Of a stretch of DNA of 64,000 bases, positions 17,036 to 25,946 are shown piece by piece (position 1 is the first letter of the stretch; each line of letters begins with the position of its first letter). Both the position numbers and the translations under genes were made by a program. Below the pieces are notes generated by a model, which saw only the letters and a list, made by a program, of their open reading frames with translations, made no database searches and was not told the origin of the DNA. This stretch comes from JAWPMV01 sp039819665 (GTDB taxonomy: Bacteria; Bacteroidota; Bacteroidia; J057). The DNA is taken from assembly GCA_039819665.1 (NCBI GenBank), contig JBCBRM010000030.1, positions 41,510-105,509 of the forward strand, in the 5' to 3' direction.

Positions 17036-20000
17036 ATGCGCTACTATTCCTTTCTCTTAATACTCATATTTCTTTGGGCACTCCCTGCCTGTGATTCGGT
17101 TGTTGAGAATCCAATTCAAGATGATAAGCTTCGCCTCTTCTCTCGTCTGGATAGCGTTAATACTGGCCTGAATTTCATCAATGAAGTAAAAGATCAAAAA
17201 GACTTCAATGTCCTTACCTACCGCAATTTCTACAATGGGGGAGGAGTTGCCATTGGAGATATCAATAATGACGGCTTACCGGATATTTATTTTACTGCCA
17301 ATATGGCTTCCAATAGGCTTTACCTGAATAAGGGAAATTGGCAGTTTGAGGATATTAGCGATAAAGCGGGAATAGCTGGTGAAAAGGCCTGGAGTACCGG
17401 GGTAAGTATGGTTGATATAAATGCAGATGGTTTCCTCGATATTTATGTCTGTAATTCTGGGGATATCAAAGGAGATAATAAGGAAAACGAATTATTCATC
17501 AATCAGGGAGATATGACCTTTATGGAGAAGGCTGCTGAGTATGGCCTCAATGACAAAGGTTTTTCTACCCATGCTTCCTTTTTCGACTATGACCAAGATG
17601 GCGACCTCGATTGTTATGTCTTGAACAATAGCTTCAAAGACCCCAACCGAATTGACCTTTACAAAAAAGCAAGGGAAGAAACAGACGAAGAAGGAGGGGA
17701 TAAACTCTTTAGAAATGATGGGGATACCTTCACAGATGTGACCCTTGAAGCGGGTATATATAATAGCCAAATAGGTTTTGGATTAGGGGTGTCGGTAAGT
17801 GACCTGAATGGAGATATGTTGCCAGATATTTATGTTAGCAATGATTTTTGGGAAAGAGATTATCTCTACATAAATCAGGGAAATGGGAAGTTCTCTGAGG
17901 AATTACCTGAACGGATCAGCCAAACTTCTGTCTCATCTATGGGGGCAGATATTGCTGACATCAACAATGATGGTTCACCAGAAGTTTTCAGTACAGATAT
18001 GCTAGCCGGGGATAATTATCGATTAAAGGCCATGACGGTTTTTGACCCTTATCATCTCGAGGACCTAAAGTACCGTGCTAATTACCATTACCAAATTCTC
18101 CAAAACTGTCTCCAGCTCAATGACGGAAATGCAAACTTTCAGGAAATTGGTTTCATGGCGGGTATTTCTGCTACGGACTGGAGTTGGGGGGCTTTGATGT
18201 TTGACTTCGAAAATGATGGTTGGAAAGATATTTTTGTCGCGAATGGCATTTATCATGATATCATGTACATGGATTTTACGGCCTTTATTTCCGATCAGGC
18301 GAATGTTGAAAAAATAGTCAGGGAATCAGGTAGAGCAGATTTTCGCGATTTCCTTCCCTATCTTCCTTCAAATCCTTTGGCCAATTTCGCTTTTGTCAAT
18401 AATAGGAAACTCCAGTTTAGTAGTGAGGCAGAGGAGTTGGGGTTGGGGGAAGTTTCCTTTAGCAATGGTGCGGCTTATGGCGATCTGGATCAGGATGGTG
18501 ATATGGATCTGATCGTCAACAACGTAAATATGCCAGCCTTCATTTATCGTAATAATAGCGATAGCCTCAAAAAGAATCATTTCCTAAAAATCAATTTTTC
18601 GGGAAGTAATGAAAATCCACAAGGTATAGGAGCAAGGGTGAGAATCAAATACGGTGATCAGGAACAGGAATTACAACATTATACAGCCAGAGGATTTGAA
18701 AGTTCGGTAGAACCTGGTCTTCTGTTTGGTCTGGGACAAGAAACTGAAATCAAGGAATTGGAAGTGATTTGGCCAGATAGAAAGAAAGAGATCCTGACAA
18801 AGCTTAGCTCCGATCAGACGATTTTGCTCCAATATGAAAACGCGAGAGAGAATTTTTCTCCAGAAACAAAGCCTCGTCAACGCCTATTCACAGAGAATAG
18901 CAGTATGACATTCCCCGAAAAAGCCTTACACACAGAAAATACCTACAATGACTTCAATCACGAGCTCTTGCTTCCTCATATGCTATCTACCGAAGGACCC
19001 CAACTACTTAAAGGGGATGTCAATGGAGATGGAAAAGAGGATGCGCTTCTATTAGGAGCTGCGGGTGATCCAGATAAACTTTTTATCCAAAACTCAGCAG
19101 CTACCTTCAATTTGAGTCCTCAGGAAGCCTTTGAGCAAGATAAAGATATTGAGAGTACTGGTGGAGCCCTGGCAGATATGGATCAGGATGGTGATCTTGA
19201 TTTATTGGTAGGCGCCGGAGGAAATGAGTACACGAAGGGAATTCAAAACTTCCTTTTGCGCTACTATGAAAACGATGGCAAAGGAAATTTCAGCAAACAA
19301 CAGGAAAAAACCCCACCAGCAGGAGGGAATACATCTTGTATTGAGGTGGCAGATTTTGATGCAGATGGAGATATGGATGTTTTTATCGGCGGAAGAGTAG
19401 TTCCCGGAAATTATGGACTCAAACCTCGCAGCTTTTTATTGAGGAAAGACCCCAATGGCTGGACGGATATTACCACAGAGTTTTTGGGAGGATTGGGCAT
19501 GATTACGGATGCAGTTTGGGTAGATCAGGACAATGATAATGACCTTGATTTGGTGGTTGTTGGAGAATGGTTGGGAGTTACCTTACTAAAAAATGAAGGA
19601 GGGGAATTGCAAGCGCCAGCTATGATTCCCAATAGTTTTGGCTGGTGGAATTGCATAGAAAAAGCTGACCTCGATGGCGATGGAGATGAGGACTTTGTAT
19701 TGGGTAATTGGGGGCTAAATAGTAAATTTCAAGCAAGTGTTGAGCGGCCCTTGAGCATGTATGTCAAAGACTTTGACCAAAATGGTAAAAGCGAATTTGT
19801 CATCAATTGGTTTCCTCCATTGGATAATAAAGCCTATCCCTTTGCTACAAAAGGAGACATTACCACCCAGCTGCCGCATTTGAAAAGATCGAACCTCAAA
19901 TTTGAAGAGTATGCGCATAAGACTTTCTCTGATCTTTTCACAGAGGAAGAAGTAAGAGGTGGTCTTGCCTACAAAGCTGAGTATTTGCAATCTGCCATCC

Positions 20001-20353
20001 TTTGGAACGAAGCCGGAGGAAATCCCACATTGCAAGCGCTGCCCATAGAAGCTCAGGTTTCGCCTGTGTTTGGAATTGCCATTGCGGATATGGATGGAGA
20101 TACACATATGGATATTGTACTGGGCGGCAATTTTTATGCACTGAAACCAGAAGTCGGAAGGCAGGATGCAAATTTTGGGGTCTTTCTAAAGGGAAATAGT
20201 TCTAAAAACTTTCAATACCTGAGTCCTGAAGAAAGCGGAATTTATCTAAGAGGAGAAGTTCGGGATATGAAGGTCTTTGAAGGAAAGGATAGCAAGCCCT
20301 TGTTGATGGTAGCCCGAAATAATGAATCAGTACTTTCATTTAAACGAAACTAA
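17036..20353 (+). CDS. FG-GAP/VCBS repeat lipoprotein with ASPIC/UnbV domain (CRTAC1-like), copy 1
   Basis: A 1,105-residue predicted lipoprotein (lipobox LWALPAC). The first half is a beta-propeller-like array of calcium-binding DxDxDG-type loops (DINNDGLPDIY, DINADGFLDIY, DYDQDGDLDCY, DFENDGWKDIF, DLDQDGDMDLI). It is followed by an ASPIC/UnbV domain (HFLKINFSGSNENPQGIGAR ... ARGFESSVEPGLLFGLGQ, IWPDRKKE). The second half has another array (DVNGDGKEDAL, DMDQDGDLDLL, DFDADGDMDVF, DLDGDGDEDFV). Such proteins are abundant beside SusCD in Bacteroidota; their molecular role is unproven, probably surface binding. A paralogue follows after 10 bases. Confidence 0.88.
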   Translation: MRYYSFLLILIFLWALPACDSVVENPIQDDKLRLFSRLDSVNTGLNFINEVKDQKDFNVLTYRNFYNGGGVAIGDINNDGLPDIYFTANMASNRLYLNKGNWQFEDISDKAGIAGEKAWSTGVSMVDINADGFLDIYVCNSGDIKGDNKENELFINQGDMTFMEKAAEYGLNDKGFSTHASFFDYDQDGDLDCYVLNNSFKDPNRIDLYKKAREETDEEGGDKLFRNDGDTFTDVTLEAGIYNSQIGFGLGVSVSDLNGDMLPDIYVSNDFWERDYLYINQGNGKFSEELPERISQTSVSSMGADIADINNDGSPEVFSTDMLAGDNYRLKAMTVFDPYHLEDLKYRANYHYQILQNCLQLNDGNANFQEIGFMAGISATDWSWGALMFDFENDGWKDIFVANGIYHDIMYMDFTAFISDQANVEKIVRESGRADFRDFLPYLPSNPLANFAFVNNRKLQFSSEAEELGLGEVSFSNGAAYGDLDQDGDMDLIVNNVNMPAFIYRNNSDSLKKNHFLKINFSGSNENPQGIGARVRIKYGDQEQELQHYTARGFESSVEPGLLFGLGQETEIKELEVIWPDRKKEILTKLSSDQTILLQYENARENFSPETKPRQRLFTENSSMTFPEKALHTENTYNDFNHELLLPHMLSTEGPQLLKGDVNGDGKEDALLLGAAGDPDKLFIQNSAATFNLSPQEAFEQDKDIESTGGALADMDQDGDLDLLVGAGGNEYTKGIQNFLLRYYENDGKGNFSKQQEKTPPAGGNTSCIEVADFDADGDMDVFIGGRVVPGNYGLKPRSFLLRKDPNGWTDITTEFLGGLGMITDAVWVDQDNDNDLDLVVVGEWLGVTLLKNEGGELQAPAMIPNSFGWWNCIEKADLDGDGDEDFVLGNWGLNSKFQASVERPLSMYVKDFDQNGKSEFVINWFPPLDNKAYPFATKGDITTQLPHLKRSNLKFEEYAHKTFSDLFTEEEVRGGLAYKAEYLQSAILWNEAGGNPTLQALPIEAQVSPVFGIAIADMDGDTHMDIVLGGNFYALKPEVGRQDANFGVFLKGNSSKNFQYLSPEESGIYLRGEVRDMKVFEGKDSKPLLMVARNNESVLSFKRN

Positions 20354-20363
20354 TTAAAGAACT

Positions 20364-23300
20364 ATGAATAGATGTTGGGGCATACTGAGCCTTTGTGGCT
20401 TATTGTTGATGCAATCATGCGGAGAGGATTCGAACACACTATTCAGATTGGTTCCTCCTGCTGAGTCGGGTATACATTTTTCCAATCGTATCATCGAGTC
20501 AGATTCAATCAATGTCCTGGAAAATGAGTATGTCTACAATGGGGGGGGAGTGGCCTTGGCAGATTTTAACCAGGATGGCCTACTCGATGTATATATGAGT
20601 GGGAATATGGTGGAAAATGCGCTTTACCTCAATAAAGGCAATTTCCAATTTGAAGACATAACAGAAGTTGCGGGAGTAGGTAATGGCAAAAGATGGTCAT
20701 CAGGCGTTACTATGGTTGATGTAAACCAGGACGGTTGGACTGATATTCATGTAGCGGCTACCAATCGCCCTACCACCTCGCAAAGGAAAAACACCCTCTT
20801 TATTCATCAAGGCCTAAATGAAGCAGGTTTACCGACTTTCAAGGACATGGCTGCCGAATATGGACTGGCAGACACTTCCCATACCACCCATGCTGCTTTC
20901 TTTGATTATGACAATGATGGCGATTTAGATGTATTTTTGGCGGTTGATGCTATGATTGCCAACAAGCAACCCAACAAATACAAAGAAAAGAACCTCGACG
21001 GAAGCACCAATCGCTATGATCGTCTGTATCGTAATGATTTCAGCGATTCATTGGGACATCCCCTCTTTACTGAAGTATCCCGAGAAGCAGGTATATTGAT
21101 TGAAGGCTATAGTTTGGGCCTGAACATTACAGACATCAATCGCGATGGCTGGAAAGACATCTTTGTTACTAATGATTATGTGAGCAATGACCTCATGTAC
21201 ATCAACAATGGGGACGGGACTTTCACCGATAAGGCCAGCAACTATTTCAAGCATACTTCTCATTCGGCTATGGGTAATGATATCATAGATATCAATTCTG
21301 ATGGTCGAGTAGATATTGTATGCCTGGATATGTTGCCTGAGGATAACTATCGGAGGAAAACCATGCTGGGAGGTAACAATTATACCAGCTATCTGAACAA
21401 CAAGAACTTTGGTTATGACTTCCAGTACGTACGCAACACCTTTCAGCTAAATCAAGGAAGCTTGCCAGAATCCTCTGAACCTATCTTTTCAGATGTAGCT
21501 ATGTACGCAGGTATTTCTGCTACGGACTGGAGTTGGACACCTTTGGTCGCCGATTTTGATAATGACGGTTATCGCGATATGATCATTACCAATGGCTTCC
21601 CCAAGGACGTAACAGATCGGGATTTTATTGATTATTGGTCCAGTGTTGGGGCTTATGCCCCTCAATCTTTACTTCTGAGTAAAATTCCTTCAGTCAAGAT
21701 CAGCAATTACGCCTACCGAAATAAGGGAGGAATTACTTTCGAAGATGCTACCGATAATTGGGGCATTCGCATGACTTCCTTTTCCAATGGAGCTGCTTAT
21801 GGCGATTTGGACAATGATGGAGACCTGGATTATATCGTAAATAATATCGATGATTCTGCTTTCGTCTTCCAAAACCGGCTAAATGATGGAGAAGGGCAAA
21901 AGAATCATTGGTTAAGGGTAGGATTTGAGGGAAGCGAGAATAATCAGCAAGGTACAGGTGTGATTCTGGAAATTCAGCATGGAGGCATCAAGCAACATTG
22001 GGAGCATAATGTATCACGGGGATATATCTCTAGTGTGGAGCCTTTCGCTCACTTTGGATTAGGAACAGATCAAAAAGTAGATAAGCTGAAAGTGATTTGG
22101 CCGGATGGGAAAGTAGAATTGAAAGAAGGAATAGCTGCAGATCAAATTTTGACCCTAAAGTACACGGATGCAGAGGTCGAAAAAGTAGAGTACAGCCTGG
22201 ACGAAACTTCGACTCTATTCTCGGATATAACAGATCAAACAGGCCTAGATTTTATCCATCCCGAATCAGATTACATAGACTTCAATGTCCAGCCCATGTT
22301 GCCCCACAAACTCACTCAATACGGGCCGGCTTTGGCTGTAAGCGATGTAAATGGAGACGGTTTGCAGGATGTCTATATAGCAGGTTCGCATTTCAATAAA
22401 GGGCGTTTTGCTATTCAGCAAGAAGATGGGACCTTTTCGATAGAAGACTTACTGCCCGGACCTGAGGGAGACAAGAAGCGACAGGAAGAATTGGGAGCTT
22501 TGTTTTTTGATGCGGATAAAGATGGAGACGATGATTTGTACCTGGTGAGTGGCGGTTATGAATTTAAAGGAGAAGATCCCTCTTATCAGGATCGATTTTT
22601 TAGGAATGATGGAGGAAAATTTTCTTTGGTGAAAGAAGCCCTACCTGCTTTTTTGAGTAGTGGCTCTGCGGTGAAAGCTGCGGATTATGATGGCGATGGG
22701 GATTTGGATCTCTTTGTAGGAGGCAGGGTAAAGCCTTTTCATTATCCCATCCCGGTTTCCAGCTATTTACTCAAAAATGAAAGTGAAGCTGGAAATATAA
22801 AGTTCACCATAGATGAAGAAGCGGCTCCCATGCTCAAAGATATAGGCCTGGCGTGTGATGCGCTATGGACAGATTTTGATAATAATGGGACTTTTGATCT
22901 CTTATTGGCGGGTGAATGGATGCCCTTGACTTTCCTGAAAAATGAGGGAGGGATATTTTCAGATATGACGGATGCTGCTGGATTTGGGGGAAAGAAAGGA
23001 TGGTGGAACAGCCTGGCTGCCGGAGACTTTGATCGGGATGGAGACATTGATTACATCGCCTCCAACCAGGGAAATAATACCCTCTTTAAAACAAATGAAA
23101 ACTATCCTATAAAAGCCTTTGGGGCTGATTTTGATGGGAATAAAGGTTTTGATTTTGTACAAGGAAGCTGGTTTCCTAAAGATGGAAATAATAAAGAGTT
23201 GATAGAGGTGCCTTACTTCAGTCGGATAGATTTCCAAAAACAGATGATTAAGGTTCGTCAGGATTTTCCCTACCATGCCGAATTTGGTTATGCGAGTCTT

Positions 23301-23924
23301 TCGGATATTTTGCCCGAAGCTGAAAAAGCAGAGGATTATGTGGAGGTAAAAGCAAATTACCTTAAGAGTAGTTTTGTGGAGAATTTGGGGAATGGAAAAT
23401 TTGAAATTCGCCCTTTACCAATGGAAGCTCAACTGGCACCTGTATTTGCTATGCTAGTGGAGGATTTTGATGGAGATGCCTTGCTGGATGTGCTAATGGC
23501 AGGAAATGATTTTGGTACCGAGGTAGCCATGGGGCGCTCGGATGCCTTTAATGGACTTATGCTGAAAGGGGATGGAAAAGGAGGATTCAAAGCGCTGGAA
23601 TTAGGTGAAAGCGGATTTTATCTACCCGGAGATGCCAAAGCCCTGGTTAGGTTCAGAGATGCTGAGGGAAATACCCGCATCATGGCCAGCCAGAATTCCG
23701 ATAAACTCAAAGTCTTTGCCCAAAGAGTGGCCGTCGATTATGTCGAACTTGAGCCTTTCGAGTTTTCCGGTTACTTTCATTTTCCAGATGGTTCAAAGCA
23801 AGTTTGGGAGCTGGGCTATGGGACGAGTTTCCTCAGCCAATCTTCACGGGCTATACAGGTTCCTGAAGGGGTAAAGAGTGTGGAAGTGCATGATACGGAG
23901 GGGAATATCAGGAGGGTGGAATAG
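20364..23924 (+). CDS. FG-GAP/VCBS repeat lipoprotein with ASPIC/UnbV domain (CRTAC1-like), copy 2
   Basis: A 1,186-residue paralogue of the preceding protein with the same plan: lipobox (LLLMQSC), an N-terminal FG-GAP array (DFNQDGLLDVY, DVNQDGWTDIH, DYDNDGDLDVF, DINRDGWKDIF), the conserved ISATDWSW block shared with copy 1, an ASPIC/UnbV domain (HWLRVGFEGSENNQQGTGV ... SRGYISSVEPFAHFGLGTDQ, IWPDGK), and a second FG-GAP array (DVNGDGLQDVY, DADKDGDDDLY, DYDGDGDLDLF, DFDRDGDIDYI). It ends with a ~60-residue extra strand-rich tail (FEFSGYFHFPDGSKQVWELG) absent from copy 1. The 10-base gap points to one transcript. The pair looks like a tandem duplication followed by divergence. Confidence 0.88.
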   Translation: MNRCWGILSLCGLLLMQSCGEDSNTLFRLVPPAESGIHFSNRIIESDSINVLENEYVYNGGGVALADFNQDGLLDVYMSGNMVENALYLNKGNFQFEDITEVAGVGNGKRWSSGVTMVDVNQDGWTDIHVAATNRPTTSQRKNTLFIHQGLNEAGLPTFKDMAAEYGLADTSHTTHAAFFDYDNDGDLDVFLAVDAMIANKQPNKYKEKNLDGSTNRYDRLYRNDFSDSLGHPLFTEVSREAGILIEGYSLGLNITDINRDGWKDIFVTNDYVSNDLMYINNGDGTFTDKASNYFKHTSHSAMGNDIIDINSDGRVDIVCLDMLPEDNYRRKTMLGGNNYTSYLNNKNFGYDFQYVRNTFQLNQGSLPESSEPIFSDVAMYAGISATDWSWTPLVADFDNDGYRDMIITNGFPKDVTDRDFIDYWSSVGAYAPQSLLLSKIPSVKISNYAYRNKGGITFEDATDNWGIRMTSFSNGAAYGDLDNDGDLDYIVNNIDDSAFVFQNRLNDGEGQKNHWLRVGFEGSENNQQGTGVILEIQHGGIKQHWEHNVSRGYISSVEPFAHFGLGTDQKVDKLKVIWPDGKVELKEGIAADQILTLKYTDAEVEKVEYSLDETSTLFSDITDQTGLDFIHPESDYIDFNVQPMLPHKLTQYGPALAVSDVNGDGLQDVYIAGSHFNKGRFAIQQEDGTFSIEDLLPGPEGDKKRQEELGALFFDADKDGDDDLYLVSGGYEFKGEDPSYQDRFFRNDGGKFSLVKEALPAFLSSGSAVKAADYDGDGDLDLFVGGRVKPFHYPIPVSSYLLKNESEAGNIKFTIDEEAAPMLKDIGLACDALWTDFDNNGTFDLLLAGEWMPLTFLKNEGGIFSDMTDAAGFGGKKGWWNSLAAGDFDRDGDIDYIASNQGNNTLFKTNENYPIKAFGADFDGNKGFDFVQGSWFPKDGNNKELIEVPYFSRIDFQKQMIKVRQDFPYHAEFGYASLSDILPEAEKAEDYVEVKANYLKSSFVENLGNGKFEIRPLPMEAQLAPVFAMLVEDFDGDALLDVLMAGNDFGTEVAMGRSDAFNGLMLKGDGKGGFKALELGESGFYLPGDAKALVRFRDAEGNTRIMASQNSDKLKVFAQRVAVDYVELEPFEFSGYFHFPDGSKQVWELGYGTSFLSQSSRAIQVPEGVKSVEVHDTEGNIRRVE

Positions 23925-24069
23925 TCTTTAATTAGGGATAGAAAAATTCTGGAAAATCTATAGGAGAAAACTATTCTTATTAAATACTTTGAAAATTAAG
24001 GCATTCACTCAAAGTCTTGAAGTCCTTTAATTTTTGTAACTTAAGTCTTTGATTTTGGTACAATAAGTT

Positions 24070-24315
24070 ATGAGTGAAGTTCAATTATTAAAGCGGATAA
24101 GCATTGAAGCAGGAATTTGTCATGGTAAACCTGTAATAAGAGGCTTAAGATATCCAGTAGAAAGTATATTGGAATATTTGACTGCCGGAGATTCTATTCA
24201 GGATATTCTAGATGAATTTGAGGATTTAAAAGAAGCAGATATCTTGGCTTGCCTTGCATATGCGACAGCTTCAATTAAGAGTAAAGAGACTGTAACGATC
24301 CCATTTGCAGCATGA
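24070..24315 (+). CDS. DUF433 domain protein, probable antitoxin
   Basis: An 81-residue DUF433 protein. The diagnostic RISIEAGICHGKPVIRGLRYPVESILEYL and DILDEFEDLKEADILACLAYA segments form the small helix-turn-helix-like fold (VapB-type antitoxin of the DUF433/DUF5615 pair). It overlaps the next ORF by 4 bases (ATGA), the usual coupling for such pairs. It would bind and silence the PIN-like partner and repress its own promoter (established for toxin-antitoxin modules in general, inferred here). The partner gene carries a premature stop, so this antitoxin may be a relic or now act alone. Confidence 0.85.
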   Translation: MSEVQLLKRISIEAGICHGKPVIRGLRYPVESILEYLTAGDSIQDILDEFEDLKEADILACLAYATASIKSKETVTIPFAA

Positions 24316-24665
24316 ACTTTATAATAGACGCGCATCTTCCAAAACTAATTTGCAGGATTTTAGAGGAGGCAGGATACAAAACTACTCATACCTCACAACT
24401 CCCCGAAGGAAATAGTACCTCCGATTCAGTTATTCTCGATATTGCGGCTCAATCCAAAGCGGTAATTATCTCTAAAGATTTAGATTTTTATCATTCCTTT
24501 TTACTTCACAGAAGACCAACTAAGCTTGTATTAGTATAGGTTGGAAATTTGAGATTAAGAGAAATTCGAAGCTTATTTCAGATGCAGACGAGTAAAATCA
24601 TTGAGCTATTGGAGACATATGACTTAATTGAAGTTTACTCCGATAAATTGGTAGCTGTACAATAG
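24312..24665 (+). pseudogene. DUF5615 PIN-like toxin interrupted by an in-frame TAG
   Basis: The intact reading frame gives 75 residues (MNFIIDAHLPKLICRILEEA ... VIISKDLDFYHSFLLHRRPTKLVLV), with the PIN-like acidic residues in FIIDAHLP and ISKDLDF, then stops at TAG 24537-24539. Reading through that stop in the same frame gives a further 41 codons (VGNLRLREIRSLFQMQTSKI, then IELLETYDLIEVYSDKLVAV) ending at TAG 24663-24665. Together they make the ~117-residue length normal for DUF5615, including the GN motif after the KLVL strand. A single nonsense substitution therefore appears to have truncated the toxin. The 75-residue product might keep some activity, but loss is more likely. Confidence 0.75.
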
Positions 24666-24687
24666 AAAAACAATATTAATACTAAAA

Positions 24688-24725
24688 ATAAAAAAGCCTC
24701 TCCCATGCAGAAGAGGCTTTTCTTT
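24688..24725. terminator. Bidirectional terminator between the toxin-antitoxin pair and the LysM gene
   Basis: Stem AAGCCTCT (24694-24701) with AGAGGCTT (24712-24719), 10-base loop, A-run on the left and TTTTCTTTT on the right. It serves both the rightward toxin-antitoxin transcript and the leftward BON-LysM transcript. Confidence 0.85.
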
Positions 24726-24743
24726 TGGTGTTGTTTGCAATGC

Positions 24744-25202
24744 TTATCCCAGGTGTGGCAAGCGCAATACTTGTCCCGGATAGATCTTGTTTGGATCGCT
24801 CAACATAGGTTTGTTAGCTTCAAAGATCTCTGGGTATTTCATCGCATCTCCATAATGCCTTTTAGCGATCTTGGAAAGAGAGTCTCCACTAACTACTGTG
24901 TAGAATTGAGCTTCTGGCTCAGGTACTACAACTTCCATGCGGTCATCAACTCTGGCAATTCCTTCGATATTTCCTACTGCGAGGATCAGTTTTTCTTTAG
25001 CTTCCTGAGACTGGACAGTTCCTCCGAGAATAACTGTGTCGTCATCGTCTCCAGTAAATTCGATAGTGAAGTCTTCGATACCGAGATCGAATTCTGCTAC
25101 AAAATTGCGGATTGCTTGTTCTTTTTCTTCGCGTTTTTCTTCGTCAGTTTTTAGACCAAAGAGAGACGCACCAGCGTTTTTGACAAAATCAAAAAGTCCC
25201 AT
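24744..25202 (-). CDS. BON-LysM protein (Kbp/YgaU-like)
   Basis: A 152-residue protein with no signal peptide. An N-terminal MGLFDFVKNAGASLFG helix is followed by a BON domain (EEKEQAIRNFVAEFDL ... VILGGTVQSQEAKEKLILAVGNIEGIARVDDRM, about 25-90) and a C-terminal LysM (FYTVVSGDSLSKIAKRHYGD, then YPEIFEANKP and PGQVLRLP). The layout and length match E. coli Kbp/YgaU, a small cytoplasmic potassium-binding protein; family members are widespread in Bacteroidota and often stress-induced. The gene stands alone with its own terminator. Confidence 0.9.
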   Translation of the reverse strand: MGLFDFVKNAGASLFGLKTDEEKREEKEQAIRNFVAEFDLGIEDFTIEFTGDDDDTVILGGTVQSQEAKEKLILAVGNIEGIARVDDRMEVVVPEPEAQFYTVVSGDSLSKIAKRHYGDAMKYPEIFEANKPMLSDPNKIYPGQVLRLPHLG

Positions 25203-25304
25203 TAATTGAGGTGTTTTAATTAATTAGTGATTGGTAAATTTCGAATCACGAATTATCGGATTCACTTATGTGACTAAACATTCATTCAGAGGTCACCTGA
25301 AAAA

Positions 25305-25341
25305 AAATAAAAAAGCAAAAAGCCGTGCCAAGGCACGGCTG
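25305..25341 (-). terminator. Intrinsic terminator for the small basic protein gene
   Basis: Perfect 9-bp GC-rich stem AGCCGTGCC (25321-25329) and GGCACGGCT (25332-25340) with a 2-base loop core. On the minus strand it runs into TTTTTGCTTTTTTATTTT. It lies about 60 bases past the stop of the 25400-25726 gene. Confidence 0.88.
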
Positions 25342-25399
25342 CTTGCTTTCAATAATCAGGGTTCTGTAATCTTGAGCCCGTTCTTATTTTCTCGCGGGC

Positions 25400-25726
25400 T
25401 TAATTTCTACTTTGAGCATCATTCTTCTGGCGGCGGATGCTTTTGCTGGCGCGATTCTGCTTTCTGGAAATTACTTTGCGCTCCGCTGGAGTAACTACTC
25501 CATCAGCTTTGGCGCGCTTTTTCGTGCGATTGATATGTCTTTGTTGGGCGCGAAGAGCTTTTGTTTCCTTGCGAGTAAGCTCGCCGCTTCTCACGCCTTG
25601 TTTGATTCTTACTTGTTGTTTTACCTGTCTTTTACCTACTCTTAGAGTTGATTGAGCGAAAGAAGATTGGCTGCTGAATACAAGTCCAAAGAAAAGCAGG
25701 GAGGTGAAAATGATCTTAAACTTCAT
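25400..25726 (-). CDS. Small, highly basic exported protein of unknown function
   Basis: A 108-residue protein. Signal peptide MKFKIIFTSLLFFGLVFSSQSSFAQ, then an 83-residue mature region dominated by Arg, Lys and Gln (RQVKQQVRIKQGVRSGELTR, KRAKADGVVTPAERKVISRK, QNRASKSIRRQKNDAQSRN). The GELT...E and ADGVVTPxE segments resemble two halves of a helical repeat: G-x-L/V-T-x-x-E followed by basic helices. I have the impression of similar short exported proteins in many Gram-negative genomes, but no function is known. It is monocistronic with a strong terminator. It may bind polyanions such as nucleic acid or LPS, which is speculative. Confidence 0.7.
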   Translation of the reverse strand: MKFKIIFTSLLFFGLVFSSQSSFAQSTLRVGKRQVKQQVRIKQGVRSGELTRKETKALRAQQRHINRTKKRAKADGVVTPAERKVISRKQNRASKSIRRQKNDAQSRN

Positions 25727-25882
25727 GATACGTTCTGTGTTTGATGTAATTGATATTATTTGTTGTTGTTGGTAGTTGGACTATGGGGAGGAGCGAAGGT
25801 TTAAAGGAGGTTTAAGAAAAATATCAAAAAAAACTCGCGATTTCGTCTAAGGTATTGATTGTCAGGGAAATTAAATTTGTAA

Positions 25883-25919
25883 AAAAAATAAAAAAACCGG
25901 AGACTAAGCTCCGGTTTTC
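25883..25919 (-). terminator. Intrinsic terminator after the MoxR gene
   Basis: Stem CCGGAG (25897-25902) and CTCCGG (25909-25914), extended by A/T pairs. On the minus strand it is followed by TTTTTTTATTTTTTTT. It ends the leftward MoxR transcript 28 bases after the stop. Confidence 0.88.
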
Positions 25920-25946
25920 TGTCTGTATATATTTTGATTTCTACCT

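Noticed and set aside
17250..23100. Repeated DNA words in the FG-GAP genes considered as a possible CRISPR or satellite
   Set aside because: The repeats are in frame, encode DxDxDG loops, are irregularly spaced and vary at third positions, so they are protein repeats.
24705..25154. Rightward Phe/Cys-rich 149-codon ORF opposite the BON-LysM gene
   Set aside because: Composition is that of an antisense frame, and the BON and LysM motifs on the other strand are unambiguous.
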